A DNA stretch of 64,000 bases. Origin: Rhizobium sp. Leaf371. Its GTDB lineage: Bacteria > Pseudomonadota > Alphaproteobacteria > Rhizobiales > Rhizobiaceae. This document shows, piece after piece, positions 48,904 to 59,892 of this stretch. Under the pieces are notes generated by a model that saw nothing but the letters and a program-made list of their open reading frames with translations, ran no database searches and had not been told where the DNA came from. Position 1 is the first letter of the stretch. The number at the start of each line of letters is the position of its first letter. Location of the stretch: positions 1-64,000 of the forward strand of contig NZ_LMQB01000026.1 of NCBI RefSeq assembly GCF_001424045.1. Direction: 5' to 3'. The position numbers and the translations under genes were made by a program.

Positions 48904-49553
48904 AAACTGATCCCGAGCGTTTCATCCGCGAGAACACCGGCATCCTCTCGCCACCGCATGTTCCCGAGGTCAAGCTCTTCCTGGCGAGCGAGGCGCATGA
49001 TCTCTGGCTGAAGACGGAGGACGAGCTGGACGCGATCGGCCTGCCGCCGCCCTTCTGGGCCTTCGCCTGGGCCGGCGGCCAGGGGCTTGCCCGGTACGTG
49101 CTCGATCATCCCGATCTGGTCGCCGGCAGGACCGTCGTCGATTTCGCCTCCGGCTCCGGACTGGTGGCGATCGCCGCCGTGAAGGCCGGTGCGACATCCG
49201 TTCTCGCAATGGACACGGACCCGTGGACGACAGCCGCAATCGGGCTCAACGCGCAGCTGAACGATGTTGTCGTGACCCATGAGAACGCCGACCGGATCGG
49301 CCAGCCGACCGCGTGCGACGTGTTTCTCGCAGGCGACGTGTTCTACGACAAGGCATTTGCCGACAGGCTGGTGCCCTGGTTCGAGGATCTGGTTGCCGCC
49401 GGCATCGACGTCATCGTCGGCGACCCCGGCCGCACCTATTGTCCGCGCGACCGCATGGTGGCGCTGGCCACCTATGCGGTGCCTGTCACGCGTGCGCTCG
49501 AAGACAGCGAGGTGAAGAAGACGACCGTCTGGCGGTTTCTCGGACGATCGTGA
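48900..49553 (+). CDS. SAM-dependent methyltransferase, ETFB-lysine-type
   Basis: 217 aa class I methyltransferase. The SAM loop VVDFASGSGLVAIAAVKAGA (about residues 80-99) and DxDPW acidic strand are clear, and the early PPPFWAFAWAGGQGLARY block places it near the ETFB lysine methyltransferase (METTL20-like) group, whose Agrobacterium member modifies the electron-transfer flavoprotein beta subunit. The alternative is another protein-methylating enzyme such as a PrmA relative. The GTG start overlaps the EVE gene stop; homology to the family begins a few residues later. It ends the five-gene operon. Confidence 0.85.
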   Translation: MKTDPERFIRENTGILSPPHVPEVKLFLASEAHDLWLKTEDELDAIGLPPPFWAFAWAGGQGLARYVLDHPDLVAGRTVVDFASGSGLVAIAAVKAGATSVLAMDTDPWTTAAIGLNAQLNDVVVTHENADRIGQPTACDVFLAGDVFYDKAFADRLVPWFEDLVAAGIDVIVGDPGRTYCPRDRMVALATYAVPVTRALEDSEVKKTTVWRFLGRS

Positions 49554-49578
49554 CAGGCAAGCGCGCCCTTTCGCGGGT

Positions 49579-50157
49579 TCAGCGCCCGCGGATCACGCAG
49601 ACGCCGGCTTCGAAGCTGCAGGCATCGTCGTTGCGCCGGACCGCACTGCGCCCCACCGTGACGACGCGGCTCCGGGAACCGCCGACCTCCGGCGACGCGG
49701 TGCGCTGGAAAGCGCCATAGCTAGCGTTTTCATCATAGGTGGTGATCGTGAAATAGCTGCCGGCCCCCCGGCGATACAATTCATTCGCATTGCCGGAGAA
49801 CCGGCCCGACCCGACGATGACGGCCGATGGCGCCTGCGCGTCGCGGCGCGCATCCCCTTCACCGCCCCATCGTGTCGCATCCTGCCTCAGCCGATACCGG
49901 CGCTCCCCATCGAAATAGCCGCGCACGACCCGGTAGTCCGGTACGGCGCCAGGTCCTTCCCGAACGAGGCTTCCCTGAACGGGCCCGCCCCGAAGCCGAA
50001 CGCCCGAACGCTGTGCCCTCTGCTCCGCCTGCGCGGAATACGTGCGGTCGTACTGTCCGCGATAGCCTTCGTCCCCGGCCTCGGCACTGCCGATCGCGGT
50101 TGCAGCGAGAACGACGGCGACGGCGATCGGCCGCAGGGAAATCTCCCGATACATCAT
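49579..50157 (-). CDS. Secreted protein of unknown function
   Basis: 192 aa with an N-terminal signal peptide (about 1-27, MMYREISLRPIAVAVVLAAT, cleaving near AEA) and a basic, tyrosine- and arginine-rich mature part. Two Cys near the end (DDACSFEAGVCVIRG) probably form a disulfide, which points to a periplasmic or extracellular location. No family recognised. A TTAA-N7-TTAA box lies 17-31 bp before its ATG on the leader side. Read leftward, it converges on the methyltransferase gene. Confidence 0.6.
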   Translation of the reverse strand: MMYREISLRPIAVAVVLAATAIGSAEAGDEGYRGQYDRTYSAQAEQRAQRSGVRLRGGPVQGSLVREGPGAVPDYRVVRGYFDGERRYRLRQDATRWGGEGDARRDAQAPSAVIVGSGRFSGNANELYRRGAGSYFTITTYDENASYGAFQRTASPEVGGSRSRVVTVGRSAVRRNDDACSFEAGVCVIRGR

Positions 50158-50455
50158 GAACCTCCGACGGATCTTAACAAAGCGTTAAGACCAATCTGGC
50201 GCAGGACGCTGCGAAAGTCAGGCAGTCGGCGCGAATTTCGCCGGATATGTTTAACGTGTAAAATGCAACGCGAGCGCCTGTCCGATAAACCTCCGTCTCT
50301 AATCGATTAATTTCTTTTCGCGCTGCAAACAGGCTTGTTAAGACCCCTGCCGAAGATTAAAGCTCGCCACAACTGAATGCTGCGCAATCCCTGCGCAAAC
50401 CGGATATAAAGAGTCTAGTTTTTGGACGATTGCCCGGTCGTTCCGTGAGGTTCAG
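50158..50455. promoter_or_regulatory. Divergent leader region before sdhC
   Basis: 298 bp without a gene between a leftward secreted-protein gene and sdhC. It is AT-richer than average, with several TTAA motifs (TTAACAAAGCGTTAAG at 50174-50189, TTAATTTC, TTAAGACC) and is expected to hold the sdh promoter. I see no clear iron-responsive (Irr/RirA) box. Confidence 0.5.
50174..50188. promoter_or_regulatory. Candidate CtrA box
   Basis: TTAA-N7-TTAA (50174-50177 and 50185-50188), also readable as a 7-bp inverted repeat TCTTAAC/GTTAAGA with a 5-bp spacer. It is adjacent to the secreted-protein start on one side and sdhC on the other. It fits the CtrA consensus; whether CtrA binds is untested. Confidence 0.45.
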
Positions 50456-50848
50456 ATGACGAATGTCACCAAAAGCCGGCCGCTTTCGCCGCATCTTCAA
50501 ATCTACAAGCTCATTCCGACCATGCTCATGTCGATTGTGCACCGCATCACCGGCGCGGCACTCTATTTCGGCACGGTTCTGGTCGCCTGGTGGTTGATCG
50601 CGGCTGCCAGCGGTCCGGCCTATTATGATTGGGCCAGCTGGTTCTTCGGCACCATCATCGGCCAGGTCATCCTGTTCGGCTATACCTGGGCGCTGATCCA
50701 CCACATGTTCGGCGGTCTGCGCCACTTCATGTGGGATCTGGGCTATGGCTACGAGAAGGAATTCTCGACCAAGCTCGCCATCGCCAGTGCCATTGCCTCC
50801 ATCACCGTGACGGTCCTTCTGTGGCTCGTCGTCATCATCGTTCGCTGA
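50456..50848 (+). CDS. sdhC: Succinate dehydrogenase cytochrome b556 subunit
   Basis: 130-aa membrane anchor of complex II with three hydrophobic helices. [30 protein letters not shown] at the N-terminus holds the conserved SPHL and the quinone-site S-x-x-HR-x-TG motif; [17 protein letters not shown] contains the heme-ligand histidine of helix 2. First gene of sdhCDAB, preceded by about 300 bp of non-coding DNA; spacing to sdhD is 11 bp. Confidence 0.95.
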   Translation: MTNVTKSRPLSPHLQIYKLIPTMLMSIVHRITGAALYFGTVLVAWWLIAAASGPAYYDWASWFFGTIIGQVILFGYTWALIHHMFGGLRHFMWDLGYGYEKEFSTKLAIASAIASITVTVLLWLVVIIVR

Positions 50849-50859
50849 GGGCCTCGACC

Positions 50860-51240
50860 ATGGATATGCGCACACCCCTCGGCAAGGTCCGCGGTCTCGG
50901 TTCGGCCAAGGAAGGCACGGACCATTTCTGGCGCCAGCGCCTGACGGCGGTCGCCAACGTGCCGCTTCTCGTCTTCTTCGTGATCTTCATCATGACCCAT
51001 GCCGGCGCGCCTCACGCAGATGTGGTCGCAGCACTCGGCAATCCGTTCGTCGCGGTGATCATGGCCCTTGTCGTCATCTCCGCCCTGACCCACATGCGGA
51101 TCGGCATGCAGGTGATCGTCGAGGACTATGTTCACGCCGAAGGCATCAAGATCGTCCTTCTCATGCTCAATACATTCTTCGCGATCGCGGTTGGCGGGCT
51201 CTGTCTTTTCGCCATCCTGAAGCTCGCATTTGCAGGATAA
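50860..51240 (+). CDS. sdhD: Succinate dehydrogenase membrane anchor subunit
   Basis: 126 aa, the second membrane anchor of complex II. The N-terminal [30 protein letters not shown] segment, which holds the conserved GS-x3-G-x3-FW signature, leads into three helices; [18 protein letters not shown] carries the heme ligand His and the D-Y pair at the quinone site. The ATG at 50860 is chosen because homology begins there. It is followed 4 bp later by sdhA. Confidence 0.95.
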   Translation: MDMRTPLGKVRGLGSAKEGTDHFWRQRLTAVANVPLLVFFVIFIMTHAGAPHADVVAALGNPFVAVIMALVVISALTHMRIGMQVIVEDYVHAEGIKIVLLMLNTFFAIAVGGLCLFAILKLAFAG

Positions 51241-51244
51241 AACC

Positions 51245-53107
51245 ATGGCATCGACCGAAGCATCGTCCGTCAACGGCCCGACTTCCATCAACGGTAAGGC
51301 CTACCAGTATGTCGACCATTCCTACGACGTGATCGTCGTTGGCGCCGGCGGCGCGGGACTGCGCGCCACGCTCGGCATGGCCGAACAGGGTTTCAAGACG
51401 GCCTGCATCACGAAAGTCTTCCCGACGCGCTCGCACACGGTCGCAGCCCAGGGCGGCATTGCCGCGTCGCTGCAGAACATGACGCCGGACAGCTGGCAGT
51501 GGCACCTCTACGACACGGTCAAGGGCTCCGACTGGCTCGGCGACGTCGACGCCATGCAGTATCTCGCCATGGAAGCGCCGAAGGCGGTCTATGAGCTGGA
51601 GCATTACGGCGTGCCCTTCTCGCGCAATGCGGAAGGCAAGATCTACCAGCGGCCCTTCGGCGGCCACATGCAGAATTACGGCGAAGGCCCGCCGGTGCAG
51701 CGCACCTGTGCGGCTGCCGACCGGACCGGCCACGCCATCCTCCACACGCTCTACGGCCAGTCGCTGAAGCACAATGCCGAATTCTTCATCGAGTATTTCG
51801 CGCTCGACCTGATCATGTCGGACGACGGCAGCCGCTGCACGGGCGTCGTCGCCTGGTGCCTGGATGACGGCACGATCCATCGCTTCTCCGCCAAGATGGT
51901 CGTGCTGGCGACCGGCGGCTATGGGCGCGCCTATTTCTCGGCCACCTCGGCCCACACCTGCACGGGCGATGGCGGCGGCATGATCGCGCGCGCCGGCCTG
52001 CCGCTGCAGGACATGGAATTCGTCCAGTTTCACCCGACCGGCATCTACGGCGCCGGCTGCCTGATCACCGAAGGCGCGCGCGGCGAAGGCGGCTATCTCG
52101 TCAATTCCGAGGGCGAGCGCTTCATGGAGCGCTACGCGCCGTCGGCCAAGGACCTCGCCTCGCGCGACGTCGTCTCGCGCTGCATGACGCTCGAAATTCG
52201 CGAAGGTCGCGGCGTCGGCAAGGCGAAGGACCATATCTTCCTGCATCTCGACCATCTGGACCCTGCCGTTCTCAACGAACGCCTGCCGGGCATTTCCGAA
52301 AGCGCCAAGATCTTCGCCGGCGTCGACGTGACGCGCGAGCCGATCCCAGTCCTGCCGACGGTTCACTACAACATGGGCGGCATCCCCACCAATTACTGGG
52401 GCGAAGTGCTCAATGCGGACGGTGAAAATCCGGAACGCATCATCCCCGGCCTGATGGCCGTCGGCGAAGCGGGCTGCGCCTCGGTGCATGGCGCAAACCG
52501 CCTCGGCTCCAACTCGCTGATCGACCTGGTCGTCTTCGGCCGCGCCGCCGCCATCCGCGCCGGCGAGGTCATCGACCGTGCAAGCCCGATCCCGGCGCTG
52601 AACACCGCCGCCTGCGACAAGATCGTCGGCCGTCTCGACAGGCTGCGCTATGCCAGCGGGGGAACGCCGACCTCGGTTCTGCGCGAGAAGATGCAGCGCA
52701 CTATGCAGGAAGACGCGGCCGTGTTCCGCACGCAGGAATCGCTCGAAAGCGGCTGCAAGCGCATGAGCACCATCTGGTCCGAAATGTCCGACATCAAGGT
52801 CACCGACCGGTCGATGATCTGGAACTCCGATCTCGTGGAAACGCTGGAACTCGAAAACCTGATGGCCAACGCCATCACCACGGTTGTCGGCGCGGAAGCC
52901 CGCAAGGAGAGCCGCGGCAGCCACGCACGCGAGGACTACACGTCCGGCCCGTTCGCCGGTCGCGACGACGTCAACTGGCGCAAGCACACGCTGGCCTGGG
53001 TGAACGAGGCCGGCGACGTCAAGCTCGACTACCGCCCGGTTCACACCGAATTGCTCGCTGAAGGCATCGATCCCTACAAGATCGAACCCAAGGCGCGCGT
53101 TTACTAA
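51245..53107 (+). CDS. sdhA: Succinate dehydrogenase flavoprotein subunit
   Basis: 620 aa. Oxidises succinate to fumarate in the TCA cycle and passes electrons to SdhB. The FAD Rossmann loop [14 protein letters not shown] is near residue 30, and the covalent FAD attachment site is the His in [11 protein letters not shown] at about 63-73. The catalytic [21 protein letters not shown] and the [12 protein letters not shown] blocks are intact. It starts 4 bp after sdhD. Its stop is followed by a 126-bp gap with a hairpin before sdhB. Confidence 0.97.
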   Translation: MASTEASSVNGPTSINGKAYQYVDHSYDVIVVGAGGAGLRATLGMAEQGFKTACITKVFPTRSHTVAAQGGIAASLQNMTPDSWQWHLYDTVKGSDWLGDVDAMQYLAMEAPKAVYELEHYGVPFSRNAEGKIYQRPFGGHMQNYGEGPPVQRTCAAADRTGHAILHTLYGQSLKHNAEFFIEYFALDLIMSDDGSRCTGVVAWCLDDGTIHRFSAKMVVLATGGYGRAYFSATSAHTCTGDGGGMIARAGLPLQDMEFVQFHPTGIYGAGCLITEGARGEGGYLVNSEGERFMERYAPSAKDLASRDVVSRCMTLEIREGRGVGKAKDHIFLHLDHLDPAVLNERLPGISESAKIFAGVDVTREPIPVLPTVHYNMGGIPTNYWGEVLNADGENPERIIPGLMAVGEAGCASVHGANRLGSNSLIDLVVFGRAAAIRAGEVIDRASPIPALNTAACDKIVGRLDRLRYASGGTPTSVLREKMQRTMQEDAAVFRTQESLESGCKRMSTIWSEMSDIKVTDRSMIWNSDLVETLELENLMANAITTVVGAEARKESRGSHAREDYTSGPFAGRDDVNWRKHTLAWVNEAGDVKLDYRPVHTELLAEGIDPYKIEPKARVY

Positions 53108-53170
53108 AGCATCTCCTGTCGGAGCCGAACGGCTTCTTCATCTGGACGATGCGTCAAGAGATAAGGCTGA

Positions 53171-53203
53171 AGCGCTCCGGGAACGGATGTTCTCCGGATC
53201 GCT
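53171..53203 (+). other. Hairpin between sdhA and sdhB
   Basis: Imperfect stem AGCGCTCCGGGAAC (53171-53184) pairs with GTTCTCCGGATCGCT (53189-53203) around GGAT. It lies inside the operon, 31 bp before the sdhB start, without a T tract. It could stabilise the mRNA or set the sdhA:sdhB ratio. Confidence 0.5.
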
Positions 53204-53233
53204 CCAGCGGAAGCCCGGTCAAGGAAAACGACT

Positions 53234-54013
53234 ATGGTTGAACTTGCACTTCCCAAGAATTCGCAGATGACCGAAGGCAAGGTGTGGTCGAAGCCCGCCG
53301 GCGCCACGAACACCCGCGAATTCCGCGTCTATCGCTGGAGCCCGGATGACGGCAAGAACCCGTCGATCGACACCTTCTTCATCGATGTCGACGATTGCGG
53401 CCCGATGGTTCTCGATGCCCTGCTCTACATCAAGAACAAGATCGACCCGACCCTGACGTTGCGCCGCTCCTGTCGCGAGGGGATCTGCGGATCCTGCGCC
53501 ATGAACATCGACGGCACCAACACGCTGGCCTGCACCAAGGGCATGGACGACGTGAAGGGCGCGGTGAAAGTCTATCCGCTACCGCATATGCCCGTCGTCA
53601 AGGACCTCGTGCCGGACCTGACCAATTTCTACGCGCAGCATCGCTCGATCGAACCCTGGCTGAAGACGGTTTCGCCTGCACCGGCCAAGGAATGGAAGCA
53701 GAGCCATGACGATCGCGCCAAGCTGGACGGTCTCTACGAGTGCATTCTCTGCGCCTGCTGTTCGGCGTCCTGCCCGAGCTACTGGTGGAACGGCGACCGC
53801 TATCTCGGCCCGGCCGTGCTTCTCCAGGCCTATCGCTGGCTGATCGACAGCCGCGACGAAGCCAAGGGCGAGCGACTGGACAATCTGGAAGACCCCTTCC
53901 GTCTCTACCGCTGCCACACGATCATGAACTGCGCGCAGACCTGTCCCAAGGGCCTCAACCCGGCCAAGGCCATTGGCGAGATCAAGAAAATGATGGTCGA
54001 GCGTCGCGTCTGA
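53234..54013 (+). CDS. sdhB: Succinate dehydrogenase iron-sulfur subunit
   Basis: 259 aa. Carries the [2Fe-2S], [4Fe-4S] and [3Fe-4S] clusters that conduct electrons from SdhA to the quinone. Cluster ligands are visible: [23 protein letters not shown] for the first, [16 protein letters not shown] for the second, and [17 protein letters not shown] for the third. Length and order are normal. GGAAAACGACT precedes the ATG. A CtrA-type box and an Omp19-like gene follow. Confidence 0.97.
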   Translation: MVELALPKNSQMTEGKVWSKPAGATNTREFRVYRWSPDDGKNPSIDTFFIDVDDCGPMVLDALLYIKNKIDPTLTLRRSCREGICGSCAMNIDGTNTLACTKGMDDVKGAVKVYPLPHMPVVKDLVPDLTNFYAQHRSIEPWLKTVSPAPAKEWKQSHDDRAKLDGLYECILCACCSASCPSYWWNGDRYLGPAVLLQAYRWLIDSRDEAKGERLDNLEDPFRLYRCHTIMNCAQTCPKGLNPAKAIGEIKKMMVERRV

Positions 54014-54093
54014 TCTGCGGTTTCATGGGGAAAAACGCGGGTTTGCGTTTCTTCTCCGCCACAGGAGATAGGAAAGGACGTTTTTCGACAGAC

Positions 54094-54109
54094 TTAAAGG
54101 TCGATTAAC
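54094..54109 (+). promoter_or_regulatory. CtrA box upstream of the Omp19-like gene
   Basis: TTAAAGGTCGATTAAC, an exact match to the CtrA consensus TTAA-N7-TTAAC (54094-54097, 7-bp spacer, 54105-54109). It sits 65 bp before the Omp19-like ATG, a typical promoter distance. CtrA is the cell-cycle master regulator in alphaproteobacteria. Binding is inferred from the motif alone. Confidence 0.6.
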
Positions 54110-54173
54110 CTTAATCCGGCCTATATCTGTCCCGAACGTTCATTTTACATACGAGACGACCGGGAGTTGGGAA

Positions 54174-54719
54174 ATGCGGGCATATCATGTTGCGGCGGGT
54201 CTGGCGGCGGTGCTGGCCCTTTCGGGATGCCAGCGCACGTCAGTGGGCACTTTCGACCAGCGCGACATGGGGCCTGCTCCCCTGCAGGCGCAGCCCGTTC
54301 CCTCCGTCTCCGGCGGCTCCCTGCCACCCCCGACCAGCGGCGACGCGTCCCAGTTTCCCGCGGCACCGGTCACGGAAACCGCGGCACTCGGCAGCCCGCA
54401 GGTCCCCGGCGGCGCACCGGCCGCACCGGCCGCCTCTCTCGACGTTACCAAGGAGTCCATGGTCGGCAACTGGCGCGTCGCCAATGGCGGCAGCTCCTGC
54501 GACATGTTCCTGACGCTGACCAATCTCGGTTCCGGTTCGCGCGGCGGCACCCGTGGCTGCGCCGGCGAGCTGACGCAGATGGGGTCCTGGGAAGTGGCCG
54601 GCAAGCAGGTGGTCCTCAAGGATCGCAACGGCAATGCACTCGCCCGCCTCTACAAGTCGGCCGATGCCCGCTTCGACGGCCAGACCAATGGCGGCCAGCC
54701 CGTCAGCCTGAGCCGCTGA
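54174..54719 (+). CDS. Omp19-like protease-inhibitor lipoprotein
   Basis: 181-aa lipoprotein with signal peptide and lipobox LSGC (Cys19), a Pro/Ala/Gly-rich tether (about 20-95), then the Inh/AprI beta-barrel domain with W at VGNWRVAN and a Cys pair in SSCDMF and TRGCAGEL. The same protein follows sdhB in Brucella (Omp19, a protease inhibitor and immunogenic outer-membrane protein). Function here is inferred: envelope protection from proteases. Strong terminator downstream. Confidence 0.85.
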   Translation: MRAYHVAAGLAAVLALSGCQRTSVGTFDQRDMGPAPLQAQPVPSVSGGSLPPPTSGDASQFPAAPVTETAALGSPQVPGGAPAAPAASLDVTKESMVGNWRVANGGSSCDMFLTLTNLGSGSRGGTRGCAGELTQMGSWEVAGKQVVLKDRNGNALARLYKSADARFDGQTNGGQPVSLSR

Positions 54720-54730
54720 TCTCCGGCTGC

Positions 54731-54758
54731 CGATCGGGTCGAATCGACCCGATCGTTT
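54731..54758 (+). terminator. Terminator after the Omp19-like gene
   Basis: A 12-bp inverted repeat CGATCGGGTCGA (54731-54742) / TCGACCCGATCG (54744-54755) is followed by TTT. It closes the omp19-like transcript about 90 bp before the zapE start. Confidence 0.8.
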
Positions 54759-54849
54759 CACCCGATCGTTTCATAAGCGTCGTTCAATCGACAGCTTAGA
54801 CAGCGTCCCGGCCCCGCCGGGCTTCCTCTGACGGCCAGGAAGGCTGCGC

Positions 54850-56004
54850 GTGCCAAACGCCGAAAACACCATCTCCCGACGTCTCGAAGCTTTGATCGCC
54901 AACGGCGATATGCGACGCGATCCGGCACAGCTGGCCATCGCCGCCCGCCTCGATCGCCTGTCCACGGACCTGGCTTCCAGCCGCGCCAATCGAAAGTCGA
55001 ACGCGCTCGGCTGGCTCTTCGCATCGAAGCGCGATCAGCGCCCGCCGATCAAGGGCGTCTATCTCTACGGTGGCGTCGGGCGCGGCAAGACCATGCTGAT
55101 GGACCTTTTCTTCGACACGGTGCCGATCGAGCGCAAGCGCCGCGCGCATTTCCACGAGTTTATGGCCGAGGTGCAGGACCGCATCTTCAAGCACCGGCAG
55201 AAGCTGAAGAACGGCGAGACCAAGGATGCGGATCCGATGCCGCCGGTCGCGGCCGATATCTATGCCGAGGCCCGTCTTCTCTGCTTCGACGAGTTCTCGG
55301 TCACGGACATCGCCGATGCGATGATCCTGTCGCGCCTGTTCGGCGAACTGTTCAAGCGCGGCTGCGTCCTCGTGGCCACCTCGAACGTCGAGCCGGGCGA
55401 TCTCTATCGCGACGGCCTCAATCGCTCGCTCTTTCTGCCCTTCGTGGATCTCCTGCGCGCCCATGCCGACGTCGTGCCGCTGGATACGCAGACGGACTAT
55501 CGCCTGGAGAAGACCAGCGGCCTGCCCGTCTGGTCCTCTCCGCTCGACGACGCCGCCCGCAAGGCGCTCGATGCATCGTGGGCCAAGGCGACACAGGGCC
55601 TTCGCCCGGTCCCTGCCGATCTCACCTTCAAGGGTCGCACGATCCACGTTCCCGCAGCCGCCGGGGATTGTGCGCGCTTCTCCTTCGCCGATCTCTGCGC
55701 GCGTCCCCTGGGTGCGACCGACTATCTCACCATCCTGTCGCATTACCGTGTCATCTTCATCGACGATATTCCGCTGCTCAATCCTGAGCGGCGGAACGAA
55801 ACCAAGCGTTTCATCATGCTGGTGGATACGATCTACGATCAGGGCGCGCGCCTGTTCGCGTCTGCCGCAGCCCGCCCGGAGGCGCTTCTGACCGTCCGAC
55901 GCGGCACGGAAGGCTTCGAGTTCGATCGCACCGTGTCCCGGCTGATCGAGCTGCAGAGTAGCGAATATGCCGGCGCACATGCTGCGAATGCGAAGAATTC
56001 GTGA
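54850..56004 (+). CDS. zapE: ZapE/AFG1-family ATPase
   Basis: 384 aa AFG1-like AAA+ protein, tied in E. coli to FtsZ-ring modulation (ZapE) and in eukaryotes to mitochondrial protein quality control. Walker A GGVGRGKT at 74-81, Walker B LLCFDEFSVTD, the VATSNVEPGDLYRDGLNR sensor region and RRNETKRFIMLVDTIYD near the C-terminus are all present. The GTG start at 54850 is the first in-frame start compatible with homology. Located upstream of mdh as in other rhizobia. Confidence 0.92.
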   Translation: MPNAENTISRRLEALIANGDMRRDPAQLAIAARLDRLSTDLASSRANRKSNALGWLFASKRDQRPPIKGVYLYGGVGRGKTMLMDLFFDTVPIERKRRAHFHEFMAEVQDRIFKHRQKLKNGETKDADPMPPVAADIYAEARLLCFDEFSVTDIADAMILSRLFGELFKRGCVLVATSNVEPGDLYRDGLNRSLFLPFVDLLRAHADVVPLDTQTDYRLEKTSGLPVWSSPLDDAARKALDASWAKATQGLRPVPADLTFKGRTIHVPAAAGDCARFSFADLCARPLGATDYLTILSHYRVIFIDDIPLLNPERRNETKRFIMLVDTIYDQGARLFASAAARPEALLTVRRGTEGFEFDRTVSRLIELQSSEYAGAHAANAKNS

Positions 56005-56008
56005 CCGT

Positions 56009-56032
56009 ATTTCTTACGTGGACGTAAGAAAT
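56009..56032. promoter_or_regulatory. Perfect 24-bp palindrome between zapE and mdh
   Basis: Arms ATTTCTTACGT (56009-56019) and ACGTAAGAAAT (56022-56032) with only GG between them. It starts 5 bp after the zapE stop and is 162 bp from the mdh ATG. It can form a hairpin with a TGGA loop but lacks a T tract; its compact two-fold symmetry is as expected for a dimeric repressor site controlling the mdh-suc operon. Confidence 0.6.
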
Positions 56033-56079
56033 TATTGATCTAAACGATTGAAAAATCACGCTCCAAAAGTATCGGTTGA

Positions 56080-57156
<1,077 letters not shown>

Positions 57157-57186
57157 TCTTTTCCGACATCAGACAGGAATTTTTCC

Positions 57187-58383
<1,197 letters not shown>

Positions 58384-58387
58384 TCCC

Positions 58388-58765
58388 ATGAGCGGTGCAA
58401 AGAAGACGGTCAATCGCCAGTCCTTCGGACCGAACGAGACCGATATCAACCTGTGCTATTTCGTCTGCTGGGACAGCACGCCGGATCTCGACGACGAGGC
58501 TGCCGATCGCTGGGCGCATTTCACGCATGACGACGATGCCGTCGAGTTCTTCAAGCTGAAATCGAAGGACGACACGCTGTACGTCTGGAAGGGCGAGCTG
58601 GGCATCTCGAAGGCCGACAAGCAGTTCGACTGGTTCCAGACCCACTGGTCGAAAAACCTCAACAGCCATCACGACGAAAAGTCGACATCCGGCAAGGGTT
58701 ATCGCTGGTCCAACGGCGCCTTCGAAGAATTTGATTCCCTCGAATTCGAGGAAGAGGAAAACTGA
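58388..58765 (+). CDS. Small acidic protein encoded between sucC and sucD
   Basis: 125 aa of no recognised family. It is rich in Trp (six), Asp, Glu and Lys and ends in an acidic tail (EFEEEEN). The predicted fold has a beta-rich N-terminal part ([11 protein letters not shown]) and a [22 protein letters not shown] block. It starts 4 bp after the sucC stop and ends 3 bp before sucD, so it is translated with them; codon use matches neighbours. The context suggests an accessory to the succinyl-CoA synthetase or its regulation, which is inference. Confidence 0.8.
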   Translation: MSGAKKTVNRQSFGPNETDINLCYFVCWDSTPDLDDEAADRWAHFTHDDDAVEFFKLKSKDDTLYVWKGELGISKADKQFDWFQTHWSKNLNSHHDEKSTSGKGYRWSNGAFEEFDSLEFEEEEN

Positions 58766-58768
58766 TCC

Positions 58769-59671
58769 ATGTCCATTCTCATCAATAAAGACACCAAGAT
58801 CCTCGTCCAGGGTCTGACGGGCAAGACCGGCACGTTCCACACCGAACAGGCGCTCGCCTATCACGGCACGCAGATGGTCGGTGGCATCAACCCCAAGAAG
58901 GGTGGCGAGACCTGGGAAGGCTCCAAGGGCGAGAAGCTGCCGATCTTCGCAACGGTTGCCGAAGGCAAGGAGCAGACCGGCGCCGACGCGTCCGTCATCT
59001 ATGTTCCCCCGGCCGGCGCCGCTGCCGCCATCATCGAGGCGATCGAGGCGGAAATCCCGCTCATCGTCTGCATCACCGAAGGCATTCCGGTCGCCGACAT
59101 GGTCAAGGTCAAGGCGCGCCTCGATGCGTCGAAGTCCCGCCTGATCGGCCCGAACTGCCCCGGCGTCATGACGCCGAACGAATGCAAGATCGGCATCATG
59201 CCGGGCAACATCTTCAAGAAGGGCTCCGTCGGCGTCCTCTCGCGTTCGGGCACGCTCACCTATGAAGCCGTGTTCCAGACCACGAACGAAGGCCTCGGCC
59301 AGACCACGGCCGTCGGCATCGGCGGCGATCCGGTCAAGGGCACCGAGTTCATCGACGTGCTCGAAATGTTTCTGGCCGACGACGAGACCAAGTCGATCAT
59401 CATGATCGGCGAGATCGGCGGCTCGGCCGAAGAGGAAGCCGCGCAGTTCCTGATGGACGAAGCCAAGCGTGGCCGCAAGAAGCCGATGGTCGGCTTCATC
59501 GCCGGCCGCACGGCGCCTCCCGGCCGCACCATGGGCCATGCAGGCGCCGTGATTTCCGGCGGCAAGGGTGGCGCGGAAGACAAGATCGCCGCCATGGAAC
59601 AGGCCGGCATCCGCGTTTCGCCCTCCCCGGCCCGCCTCGGCAAGACCCTGGTGGAAGTCCTCAAGGGCTGA
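58769..59671 (+). CDS. sucD: Succinyl-CoA synthetase alpha subunit
   Basis: 300 aa. Carries the phospho-histidine in the [12 protein letters not shown] loop (about residues 245-256) and the CoA-binding Rossmann domain with [18 protein letters not shown] at 13-30. Standard length. It begins 3 bp after the small acidic ORF; a GC-rich hairpin follows its stop, then 220 bp to sucA. Confidence 0.96.
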   Translation: MSILINKDTKILVQGLTGKTGTFHTEQALAYHGTQMVGGINPKKGGETWEGSKGEKLPIFATVAEGKEQTGADASVIYVPPAGAAAAIIEAIEAEIPLIVCITEGIPVADMVKVKARLDASKSRLIGPNCPGVMTPNECKIGIMPGNIFKKGSVGVLSRSGTLTYEAVFQTTNEGLGQTTAVGIGGDPVKGTEFIDVLEMFLADDETKSIIMIGEIGGSAEEEAAQFLMDEAKRGRKKPMVGFIAGRTAPPGRTMGHAGAVISGGKGGAEDKIAAMEQAGIRVSPSPARLGKTLVEVLKG

Positions 59672-59682
59672 TGAACGTTCGA

Positions 59683-59714
59683 GGGACGGCCGGCCATTGC
59701 GTCGGCCGTCCCTT
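59683..59714 (+). terminator. Hairpin between sucD and sucA
   Basis: Stem GGGACGGCCG (59683-59692) / CGGCCGTCCC (59703-59712) with a 10-nt loop, followed by TT. It could partly terminate or attenuate readthrough from sucCD into sucA, since the operon continues on the same strand. Confidence 0.5.
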
Positions 59715-59892
59715 ACACCATCTAAGACGAACAGGCAGTCAAAGCCTCGCGCTGTGGTCCTGCCAAAGAAATGACACGCATACGGTCGTATTGGATGGCC
59801 GTCGCAAAGTCGGCCCGGGACGGGCGCGTCGCATGTCCCTGAGGCCGCATCCAACAAGTCAGGAGGCGGACGGACAGGTCCGCGATAAAACC

